Shown here: positions 7,201 to 12,462 of the stretch, one piece after another | How positions within the stretch are numbered: position 1 is the first letter of the stretch | Layout: each line of letters opens with the position of its first letter | Notes under the pieces: generated by a model | Told to the model about the DNA's origin: nothing | The model's input: the letters and a program-made list of their open reading frames with translations, nothing else | Database searches by the model: none | Source: Microgenomates group bacterium RIFCSPHIGHO2_01_FULL_45_11 | GTDB lineage: Bacteria > Patescibacteriota > Microgenomatia > UBA1400 > 2-01-FULL-45-11 | Direction of reading: 5' to 3' | NCBI GenBank assembly: GCA_001803465.1 | Contig: MHDE01000007.1 | Span: 7,445-43,360, forward strand | DNA length: 35,916 nt | Translations under genes and position numbers: made by a program

Positions 7201-7376
7201 AGATCCGAAGGTTTTCCCTCACCGGGATTACGTTCGGATTTTTCGTATAGACCCTGATTTTTTAAGTTAATGTTAAAAAATCAGGAGGTATATACGAACC
7301 CGCAGTATTTCCGATTTGCAAAACGGCTGAACAAGCCGTCTGTGCAAAATCGAGAAAAGCGGGCGGGTTATTTTTA
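7201..7376 (+). ncRNA. Candidate three-hairpin structured RNA, unknown class
   Basis: Directly downstream of the promoter are three consecutive strong hairpins. First: ATCCGAA (7203-7209) with TTCGGAT (7233-7239). Second: CGTATA (7244-7249) with TATACG (7291-7296), enclosing a 13-bp perfect stem 7253-7265/7273-7285. Third: AACCCGC (7297-7303) with GCGGGTT (7363-7369), enclosing 7312-7320/7343-7352 and ACGGC/GCCGT (7323-7327/7335-7339), followed by ATTTTT, so it can also terminate. No open reading frame of note lies inside. I do not see the signatures of SRP RNA (GGAAGGAAGCAG), tmRNA, RNase P or the T-box TGGNACC. 6S RNA would be one long hairpin, which this is not. Confidence 0.6.
7363..7375 (+). 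terminator. Intrinsic terminator of the structured RNA
   Basis: The 3' arm GCGGGTT of the third hairpin (paired with 7297-7303) is followed by ATTTTT. Confidence 0.5.
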
Positions 7377-7544
7377 AGAACTATGGTAAATAGTGAGTAA
7401 TTGGTCTATCAAGCATAAAAAGACTTAAGAGTAACAATTTTCCCTCAACTAAGTTATACTAATTCTGCGCCAGAGTGCTGAGTCCATTCGACGGGCCAGA
7501 ATCGAAAGCCCTGCCTCGTACCTTTTGTCGGAGTGGCTAAATCC

Positions 7545-7643
7545 TTCGGCCCTTCGACTACGCCACGTCTGACGTGGCTTCGCTCAGGGTAAACAGGTTC
7601 AGGACAAGTCGGTGGACCCACCATCGTATGCCGTAGTGGTGGG
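7545..7643. repeat. Dispersed palindromic element (CCCTTCGA...CTCAGGG type)
   Basis: CCCTTCGACTAC and TTCGCTCAGGG flank an internal hairpin GCCACGT-CTG-ACGTGGC (7562-7578); a second hairpin CCCACCA/TGGTGGG lies at 7617-7643. Related CCTTCGA-containing elements occur at 23076-23140 and 34683-34736. The rest of 7377-7670 holds nothing else I can identify. Confidence 0.55.
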
Positions 7644-7670
7644 ATTGATAGATAGCCCCGTAACAATTTT

Positions 7671-7752
7671 GGGCTGGTGGCGAAACTGGTAGACGCGTAC
7701 GGCTTAGGACCGTATGGGGCAACCCTTGGAGGTTCGAGTCCTCTCCAGCCCA
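7671..7752 (+). tRNA. tRNA-Leu (anticodon TAG)
   Basis: Acceptor GGGCTGG/CCAGCCC, a long variable arm (TGGGGCAACCCTT) as in class II tRNAs, anticodon loop CTTAGGA (anticodon TAG) and T-loop TTCGAGT. The discriminator is A and CCA is not encoded. Confidence 0.93.
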
Positions 7753-7761
7753 CTAAAATTT

Positions 7762-7808
7762 GTACGGGGTACCGAAAGGTATAGAGGTTCAACTCCTCTG
7801 CCGCACAC
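7762..7808 (+). pseudogene. 3'-half tRNA relic, class II (Leu-like)
   Basis: Only the 3' half of a class II tRNA is present: a variable-arm hairpin GTACC-GAAA-GGTAT, a T-arm AGAGG-TTCAACT-CCTCT, and acceptor strand GCCGCAC plus A. No matching 5' acceptor GTGCGGC, D-arm or anticodon arm is found upstream; instead the intact tRNA-Leu ends 10 nt before. It looks like the remnant of a second tRNA-Leu, for example after recombination between neighbouring tRNA genes or at an integration site. Confidence 0.5.
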
Positions 7809-7837
7809 TTTAAATTTGAAATTCTAAAGGGTAAACG

Positions 7838-8200
7838 ATGACAACAATAACTTTGAATCACTGGTTGAAACGGTTGGTGTTTATAGCGCTAATTTTATCT
7901 GGCCTCTACAGCCTATCTGAATCTGTCTGGCATTTTTTTGGTATTTATCCAAAATTACGGATCTTGGTGACGTTTGACGATTATATCCAACTGTTGCGCC
8001 AAGCCTTTCTCCTATCTTTAGCCGGATTGGCGGAATCAACTTATGGCCTGATAATGCTCCTTCGCCCAACCGCCACAGTTAAACGTAGTCAAGTTGCTAT
8101 CGGTCTATTGATTCTTTTGACGATAATCTATCTTAAAAGCCTGTGGCAACTGCCGCGGAGCTCATGGTTACCAGTGATGTTACGAAGGGCAGGGTTTTAA
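7838..8200 (+). CDS. Small polytopic membrane protein, unknown
   Basis: A 120-residue protein with hydrophobic segments near residues 12-30, 52-75 and 84-103, so probably three membrane spans. No family recognised. The start ATG has AAAGGG about 6 nt upstream. Its TAA is followed immediately by the ATG of a basic 48-residue ORF, which leads into the trigger factor gene, so the three may form one unit. Confidence 0.55.
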   Translation: MTTITLNHWLKRLVFIALILSGLYSLSESVWHFFGIYPKLRILVTFDDYIQLLRQAFLLSLAGLAESTYGLIMLLRPTATVKRSQVAIGLLILLTIIYLKSLWQLPRSSWLPVMLRRAGF

Positions 8201-8347
8201 ATGAAGCGAGTCGTGCCAACCAGCCACCGCTTACCTGACTGGTTTAAACGGGAGATAAAACACCGTAAACGTCAAATCGGGGAGAGTAAAGAACGATTTA
8301 AAATGCCGAAAATGGTGCGAATGAACGCGCCGCAAAAGCGGCCTTAG
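8201..8347 (+). CDS. Short basic peptide upstream of trigger factor
   Basis: A 48-codon ORF that begins right after the preceding TAA (TAA-ATG junction). The product is strongly basic (HRLPDWFKREIKHRKRQIGE, then RFKMPKMVRMNAPQKRP), which would fit an RNA-binding or ribosome-associated peptide, but that is inference. No own Shine-Dalgarno is visible, so translation would depend on coupling. Confidence 0.42.
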   Translation: MKRVVPTSHRLPDWFKREIKHRKRQIGESKERFKMPKMVRMNAPQKRP

Positions 8348-8370
8348 CATGGCGATATTCCAAACAGTAA

Positions 8371-8387
8371 CCTGGTTGACAACCAGG
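8371..8387 (+). other. Hairpin before the trigger factor gene
   Basis: CCTGGTT-GAC-AACCAGG forms a 7-bp stem with a 3-nt loop 22 nt before the tig start. No T-tract follows, so it is not a standard terminator. Confidence 0.4.
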
Positions 8388-8409
8388 ATAGAATTGGGAA
8401 GAGGAGTTT

Positions 8410-9231
8410 ATGCAGTTTGATCTAACGATCCCCAGAAAACAGGTCGACGAAGCCTATGAGCACGTCTTAGATGAGGCGGCGAAAGAAAGCACTGTCGCCG
8501 GTTTTCGCCAGGGAAAAGCGCCCCGTAAACTGGTGGAAGAAAAAGTGGGCAGAGAGAAACTAATTGAAGCCACGCTGCAGCATGTTTTGCCCAAGGCCTA
8601 CGGGGAGGCAATCCGAGAAAAGAATTTGAAACCCTTAACTTCGCCTAAAATTACTCCTAAAAAGGTAGCTAATGATGGAGATTGGGAATTTGGGGTAGAG
8701 ATTGCCGAGGCGCCAGAGGTGGCACTGGGGGATTATAAAGGAGCCATCAAATCGGCATTAGCCCAAGGTTTTATTTGGGTACCGGGTAAAGACAGCCAAG
8801 AGAAAAAGCCGACTGACGACGAAAAGCTGACTAAAATCTTTGACGCCCTGCTCTCGACTGTCAAACTAACCCTACCCGAACTGCTTCTTGAAGAAGAGGT
8901 CAATCGGGCCTTGTCACAACTTATAGACCAAACCGCTAAAGTCGGGTTGACCGTTGATCAGTACTTGGCTTCCAAAAACTTAAGTGCTGAACAGTTACGG
9001 AATGAGTATCGCAAGACCGCTGAAGAGAGGTTGAAACTGGAATTTATTCTCCAGGAGATAGCCGATGACCTGAAAATAACCGTCACTGATAAAGAAGTAG
9101 ATAGCCTCATTGTCAAAGCCGAATCTAGTGAGGAGAGAAAGCGATTTGATAACTCTCACGAACGGGAGATTCTTACCAACTTTCTTAAAAAGCGCAAAGT
9201 GCTGGACAACCTCTTGAGTTTGGCCAGCTAA
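8410..9231 (+). CDS. tig: Trigger factor lacking the PPIase domain
   Basis: A 273-residue ribosome-associated chaperone. The ribosome-binding signature GFRQGKAPRKLVEEKVG is at residues 31-47, where GFRxGxxP docks on ribosomal protein L23 at the exit tunnel. The N-terminal domain (about 1-115) passes straight into the helical C-terminal chaperone domain (LLSTVKLTLPELLLEEEVNRALSQL onward). The FKBP-type prolyl isomerase domain of the usual 430-residue protein is missing, and the N-terminus is about 12 residues shorter than E. coli. An in-frame TAG at 8389-8391 and GAGGAG just before ATG 8410 fix the start. Confidence 0.88.
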   Translation: MQFDLTIPRKQVDEAYEHVLDEAAKESTVAGFRQGKAPRKLVEEKVGREKLIEATLQHVLPKAYGEAIREKNLKPLTSPKITPKKVANDGDWEFGVEIAEAPEVALGDYKGAIKSALAQGFIWVPGKDSQEKKPTDDEKLTKIFDALLSTVKLTLPELLLEEEVNRALSQLIDQTAKVGLTVDQYLASKNLSAEQLRNEYRKTAEERLKLEFILQEIADDLKITVTDKEVDSLIVKAESSEERKRFDNSHEREILTNFLKKRKVLDNLLSLAS

Positions 9232-9255
9232 TCGAGAAAAGCAGCGCTACCGGGA

Positions 9256-9284
9256 TTGACTCTCCAACAGTAAATTGCTACAAT
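9256..9284 (+). promoter_or_regulatory. Sigma70-type promoter with extended -10
   Basis: TTGACT (9256-9261), 17-nt spacer, TACAAT (9279-9284) with TGC directly before it. Predicted start near 9291 for the gene at 9331. Confidence 0.7.
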
Positions 9285-9330
9285 GCGAGCCAAAACCGTC
9301 AGTGTTACGGAGTTTTAACGATAGGAAAAG

Positions 9331-9960
9331 ATGGATTCGACAATTAATCCTTTTAAGCCCCAAACTCGGAGGGTAAGACGACCGGCCAGTTTTGCCGAGG
9401 CTCTTCTGGAGATCGGCGGGCAGGTAGCCAGTGAAACGCGCAAAGCGGCGGGTGATATTGCGGCGGGGACGATAGATTCCTTAGTAGGTAATTTTCCTCA
9501 AGCTAGCGGCGAGCTTAAACCCCAGCAGCCGATAGATCCAGAGGCGGCTTTGCGGGAACAAGAAGCCCGGTTGAGAGCTGAACAAGAAGAGTTGAGGCGA
9601 CATCAAGAGGTAATCCAAACTACGATTTACAACCGGGAAGAAGAGGAAACTAAACGGCAAATTGAAGGGCTTCAGGCAGAGCTAAAACTTTTGGCTGAAG
9701 AGTTGGCCAAAGCCGGCATGGTGGTAGACAAAGTAGTGGATGAGGAAATTGTAGAGCCGGGAACGTATCATGTTAATTTCTTTGTTAAGATGAGGGAATT
9801 TTTGATTCAGCTGAGAAAAAGAGTGGTGGAATCGCGCAATTGGATGGCCTTAACAGCTCAACGGGCTAAATCCAAAAACTACTTCTGGGGGCAAGTGAAG
9901 AGGTCGGGGACCAAGTATCTTCTTTCCCAAGAGCGGTATATGTCAACGTCGGGCGGTTAA
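9331..9960 (+). CDS. Coiled-coil cytoplasmic protein, CPR-type unknown (possibly DUF5660)
   Basis: A 209-residue soluble protein. Residues 1-30 are basic and Pro-containing. A long charged coiled coil spans about 65-130 (EAALREQEARLRAEQEELRR, then EEEETKRQIEGLQAELKLLAEEL). A helical C-terminus ends SQERYMSTSGG. I associate this architecture with a family seen in Microgenomates (DUF5660), from memory and not verified. It has its own good promoter (9256-9284) and lies between tig and tRNA-Val. No catalytic motif is visible. Confidence 0.68.
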   Translation: MDSTINPFKPQTRRVRRPASFAEALLEIGGQVASETRKAAGDIAAGTIDSLVGNFPQASGELKPQQPIDPEAALREQEARLRAEQEELRRHQEVIQTTIYNREEEETKRQIEGLQAELKLLAEELAKAGMVVDKVVDEEIVEPGTYHVNFFVKMREFLIQLRKRVVESRNWMALTAQRAKSKNYFWGQVKRSGTKYLLSQERYMSTSGG

Positions 9961-10002
9961 TTGATTTTTAGATTTTCTTAGATAATTTTCCTGATTGATT
10001 GA

Positions 10003-10011
10003 TGTTATAAT
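10003..10011 (+). promoter_or_regulatory. Extended -10 promoter of tRNA-Val
   Basis: TGT-TATAAT at 10003-10011, 8 nt before the tRNA 5' end. No good -35, as expected for an extended -10 promoter. Confidence 0.6.
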
Positions 10012-10019
10012 GACGCAGC

Positions 10020-10093
10020 GGAGCCGTAGCTCAGTTGGTTAGAGCGTTGCATTGACATTGCAAAGGTCTGTGGTTCAAATCCACACGGCTCCA
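10020..10093 (+). tRNA. tRNA-Val (anticodon GAC)
   Basis: Acceptor GGAGCCG/CGGCTCC, D-arm AGCTC AGTTGGTTA GAGC, anticodon stem TTGCA/TGCAA with loop TTGACAT (anticodon GAC), T-loop TTCAAAT. The discriminator is A; CCA is not encoded (CTG follows). Confidence 0.94.
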
Positions 10094-10102
10094 CTGCCTG
10101 GT

Positions 10103-10130
10103 AAGGAACTTCCTTTAAAGGAAGTTCCTT
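10103..10130. repeat. 28-bp perfect palindrome (AAGGAACTTCC type)
   Basis: Arms AAGGAACTTCC (10103-10113) and GGAAGTTCCTT (10120-10130) around TTTAAA. A related palindrome GCAAGGAA-G-TTCCTTGC is at 12411-12427 and a looser GTTCCT/AGGAAC hairpin at 27337-27357. Position just after tRNA-Val could let it act as a transcript end or processing site, but there is no T-tract. Confidence 0.6.
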
Positions 10131-10150
10131 TAAAGCTATTAGTTGGAAAT

Positions 10151-10825
10151 ATGATCGAGCCGAGAGTAATCGAAGTCACCGGCAAGTTTTTGGGAGGATT
10201 GGAAAAAGCCAGTGAGGTTTCGGCGTGGGCAAAGGATAATCTCAATCGGGTGGAGGAGTTCCGGCAAGGATATGATGAATTGATTGGGTTAATGAATGAC
10301 GTACCAGGAGACTCTCCGCTACTGGCAGTAATGCCGGAAACAGGGAAGCTAAAAAGGTTATTGGATAAACAAAAGCTGCCTTTAACCGAAGAAATGGCAG
10401 ATGGTAATTTTGCTTTGGCTCTGCTCGAGGCCAGAGGGCCGATGATCTATGGCCAAAAAATCAAACAGGGAGAAATAACTCAGCCGAGTGACGAAGATCG
10501 ACAATATGCGATTGGAACACCCTCAATGGCTACCTCAATTGAAGCTTTGGTGGTAGGGACAATGGGGCATCTTATCGAACGGACTTTTTTCCAATGGGCG
10601 AGAAAACATGGTTTTAACCCTGAAGGTGGTTGGAAGAAGGATGATTTCCTTCACGCTCTCATGGAAGTAACGTTATTTAGGCTGGCACAGGAGAAAAGCC
10701 TACTACTGATCGATTATTTCCTCCATTCCAATGCCGAAGGTGGCCTAGGTTGGTTAACTTTGGATAAAATAGACAAGTTTAACAACCAGTTGGTACAACT
10801 AGAATGGGGAAGTGCTACACCTTAA
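10151..10825 (+). CDS. Hypothetical protein, 224 residues
   Basis: The reading frame is open back into tRNA-Val, but the first plausible start outside the tRNA and palindrome is ATG 10151 (MIEPRVIEVTGKFLGGLEKA). The protein is soluble and mainly helical, with no signal peptide, membrane segment or known motif. Helices such as SEVSAWAKDNLNRVEEFRQG and FLHALMEVTLFRLAQEKSLL have the regular pattern of a real folded protein. Function unknown. Upstream is a perfect palindrome and no clear Shine-Dalgarno; downstream are 49-bp tandem repeats. Confidence 0.62.
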   Translation: MIEPRVIEVTGKFLGGLEKASEVSAWAKDNLNRVEEFRQGYDELIGLMNDVPGDSPLLAVMPETGKLKRLLDKQKLPLTEEMADGNFALALLEARGPMIYGQKIKQGEITQPSDEDRQYAIGTPSMATSIEALVVGTMGHLIERTFFQWARKHGFNPEGGWKKDDFLHALMEVTLFRLAQEKSLLLIDYFLHSNAEGGLGWLTLDKIDKFNNQLVQLEWGSATP

Positions 10826-10830
10826 TTTTA

Positions 10831-10936
10831 TATAATATCTAACTCTGGCTGGAACCAGAGCGATGTTACAAGCTTCGCTTATAATATCTAACTCTGGCTG
10901 GAACCAGAGCGATGTTACAAGCTTCGCTTATAATAT
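10831..10936 (+). repeat. Tandem 49-bp repeat, two full copies plus a short third
   Basis: Copies at 10831-10879 and 10880-10928 are almost identical; a third starts TATAATAT at 10929 and then diverges. Each unit begins with TATAAT and contains a hairpin CTCTGG-CTGGAA-CCAGAG, so each is also a potential promoter plus hairpin. The unit lies between two hypothetical genes. Confidence 0.85.
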
Positions 10937-10998
10937 TATAGTGGGGTATTGAGTTAAAAGGGATATGATTTAATTAGTACGGTTATGTCGCTTAAAAT

Positions 10999-11247
10999 AT
11001 GACTTTGTCAGCGGATGTAAAACCAGGATTTTGGGATTTAGCGGACGTAGTCTATGGGAAAAATGCCGATGGTACAGTTTCAATCATTTATAAGTACGTC
11101 GTCGGTGCAGAGGAATGGTTTTCTGAAGTCAGAGTTGACCTAATGGATCCGGCTACCATTCTTAAGCCTCTTGAACCTCTGATTCCTGACAGTAACCAGT
11201 TGGGTTTAATGATTCAATATAGTTTAGTTAAAAGAACAATCGGGTGA
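10999..11247 (+). CDS. Small hypothetical protein, 82 residues
   Basis: A beta-rich soluble protein (FWDLADVVYGKNADGTVSII, then YKYVVGAEEWFSEVRVDLMD) with no recognised family. Amphipathic strand patterning supports a real gene, but the ribosome binding site is weak and the start is uncertain. It lies just before dcd (31-nt gap). Confidence 0.5.
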   Translation: MTLSADVKPGFWDLADVVYGKNADGTVSIIYKYVVGAEEWFSEVRVDLMDPATILKPLEPLIPDSNQLGLMIQYSLVKRTIG

Positions 11248-11278
11248 CTAAAGTTAAGAGTTACACACTTACTCTTTT

Positions 11279-11851
11279 ATGATTTTGGCGGATAAGGATC
11301 TTAAGAAAGCGTTGCGGCAAAAGCGGATTATTTTTAGGCCGACTCTTGACCTAAAAACGCAGCTTGGTTCCTGCTCAGTTGACTTGAGGCTAGGAACGTC
11401 GTTTAGCGTCTTCAAACACAGCCGCTTTCCTTATATTGACCCGCATGATCCGAAGCTCTCCAGTGATATGATGGAGAGTTTAACAGTGGCTGTCGGTGAC
11501 AAATTTATCCTGCAGCCTGGTGATTTTGTGTTGGCGGTATCGATTGAGTCGTTCAAACTACCCAACAATTTACTGGCTCGGATTGAAGGTCGCTCCAGTT
11601 TGGGAAGATTGGGAATTGTGGTGCATTCGACGGCATCGATTTTTGAGCCGGGATGGGAGGGGGTAGCGGTCATGGAACTGGGGAATATGGGTAGGATGCC
11701 GGTGGCTTTGTACCCGGGCATGCGGATTGCGGCGCTAACTTTTGAAGAATTGAGTTCACCGGCAGAGGTACCGTATTCGAAGAAGAGGGGAGCTAAGTAC
11801 CTGAAACAAAAAACGCCCACCGCGAGCAAAATTGCTGAAGAGTCGAGCTAG
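11279..11851 (+). CDS. dcd: dCTP deaminase
   Basis: A 190-residue homolog of the trimeric dCTP deaminase/dUTPase superfamily. The core IEGRSSLGRLGIVVHSTASI contains the conserved R-S-S-L-x-R-L-G phosphate-binding motif. GWEGVAVMELGNMG carries the catalytic Glu (equivalent to E. coli E138), and the C-terminal AKYLKQKTPTASKI matches the E. coli-type lid segment (AKYxxQxxxxxSKI). The enzyme converts dCTP to dUTP, feeding dTMP synthesis; whether it is bifunctional (dCTP to dUMP) cannot be decided here. Length matches the family (about 190). No strong Shine-Dalgarno is visible. Confidence 0.88.
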   Translation: MILADKDLKKALRQKRIIFRPTLDLKTQLGSCSVDLRLGTSFSVFKHSRFPYIDPHDPKLSSDMMESLTVAVGDKFILQPGDFVLAVSIESFKLPNNLLARIEGRSSLGRLGIVVHSTASIFEPGWEGVAVMELGNMGRMPVALYPGMRIAALTFEELSSPAEVPYSKKRGAKYLKQKTPTASKIAEESS

Positions 11852-11855
11852 TTGG

Positions 11856-11884
11856 TTGCACGAGTTGCTTTTTTTTGCTAAACT
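11856..11884 (+). promoter_or_regulatory. Promoter of the T-box/thrS transcript
   Basis: TTGCAC (11856-11861), exactly 17 nt, TAAACT (11879-11884). Predicted start near 11891, just before the T-box leader. Confidence 0.65.
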
Positions 11885-11890
11885 AAAATT

Positions 11891-12049
11891 CTAATCCCAC
11901 TATTGATCTGGCTTACCATCCAGGGAAGCGGGCGGACTGGGACGAACCCAGAGAACGAAGTTGTCCCGATATTACATCGGGGAAATGGGGTGGAACCATC
12001 CCGATATCAATTGGGGTCCCCATGGCTAGAAGTGGCCATGGGTTTTTTT
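11891..12049 (+). promoter_or_regulatory. T-box riboswitch, threonine type, with antiterminator and terminator
   Basis: The leader ends in a textbook T-box antiterminator: ATGGGG (11985-11990), bulge TGGAACC (11991-11997), ATCCC (11998-12002) pairing with GGGGT (12013-12017), then CCCCAT (12018-12023) pairing back to ATGGGG. The bulge bases TGGA would pair with a tRNA ending TCCA. CCCCAT is also the 5' arm of the terminator, so the two folds exclude each other. Upstream are Stem III (CCCGAT/ATCGGG, 11965-11981), a hairpin CTGGG-ACGAA-CCCAG (11937-11951) in the Stem II position, and a very short Stem I (CTGG/CCAG, 11908-11923) whose loop CTTACCAT holds ACC, a Thr codon. The downstream unit includes thrS. 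Uncharged tRNA-Thr is expected to promote readthrough. Confidence 0.82.
12019..12049 (+). terminator. T-box terminator hairpin
   Basis: CCCATGGC (12019-12026) pairs with GCCATGGG (12035-12042), followed by seven T (12043-12049). It overlaps the antiterminator. Confidence 0.85.
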
Positions 12050-12064
12050 AGTAAAAAGGACATT

Positions 12065-12394
12065 ATGAATGACCAATCGGCTGAAAAGACTGTTAATCAA
12101 AGTGTGGTTAAGGAAGAGAGGATGGGAGAGACGAAGACCGTGTACAACGCCTCGGGTGGGGAAGTGTTTTGGAAGAACTTCTTGGCTGGTTTTGGCCGAG
12201 CTTTAGGAAGTGTTTTCGTGTATTTGCTTTTTCTGGGATTAATCGTTTATCTATTCACCAATTACCTGTTTCCCCAGATTAAACCATGGCTTGATCAGTA
12301 CGCCAAAGCCATTGAGGTTTTGACTCAGCAAAAAGGCGGGCAGTCCGGTAATCAACAAGAATTACAACAAATGATGGAGAAATTATATCGATAG
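12065..12394 (+). CDS. Small single-span membrane protein in the thrS transcript
   Basis: A 109-residue protein from ATG 12065, chosen because AAAAGGA lies just upstream; the frame is open further back, but that part lies in the riboswitch. The N-terminal ~45 residues are polar, one membrane span is at about 46-66 (GSVFVYLLFLGLIVYLFTNYL), and the C-terminal tail is Gln-rich and helical (LTQQKGGQSGNQQELQQMME). No known family. It is the first gene after the T-box and 68 nt before thrS, so it should respond to threonylation state as well, although its link to Thr metabolism is unknown. Confidence 0.6.
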   Translation: MNDQSAEKTVNQSVVKEERMGETKTVYNASGGEVFWKNFLAGFGRALGSVFVYLLFLGLIVYLFTNYLFPQIKPWLDQYAKAIEVLTQQKGGQSGNQQELQQMMEKLYR

Positions 12395-12410
12395 CAGTTG
12401 ATTTGGCCTG

Positions 12411-12427
12411 GCAAGGAAGTTCCTTGC
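12411..12427. repeat. AAGGAA-G-TTCCTT palindrome before thrS
   Basis: GCAAGGAA-G-TTCCTTGC is fully palindromic and lies 36 nt before the thrS ATG, followed by a second AAGGATGTTCCTT half-copy. Same family as 10103-10130. Confidence 0.5.
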
Positions 12428-12462
12428 AAGGATGTTCCTTACAGGGATGGACCTGGTAAGAT

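Noticed and set aside
7201-7376. Possible second T-box or riboswitch
   Set aside because: No TGGNACC bulge and no protein gene close downstream; better seen as a free RNA.
7454-7861. 135-residue minus-strand ORF
   Set aside because: It runs through tRNA-Leu, the tRNA relic and the palindromic repeat element, so it cannot be a normal gene.
10052-10150. N-terminal extension of the 224-residue gene into tRNA-Val
   Set aside because: The extension would be translated from tRNA and palindrome sequence; ATG 10151 is a sensible start.
10831-10936. Possible CRISPR array
   Set aside because: Direct tandem copies without unique spacers and no cas genes nearby.
11431-11829. 132-residue minus-strand ORF within dcd
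   Set aside because: Complete antisense overlap with a well-supported dcd gene; no family resemblance.
11903-12064. 54-codon extension of the small membrane protein
   Set aside because: It lies in the T-box and terminator; the Shine-Dalgarno before ATG 12065 fixes the start.
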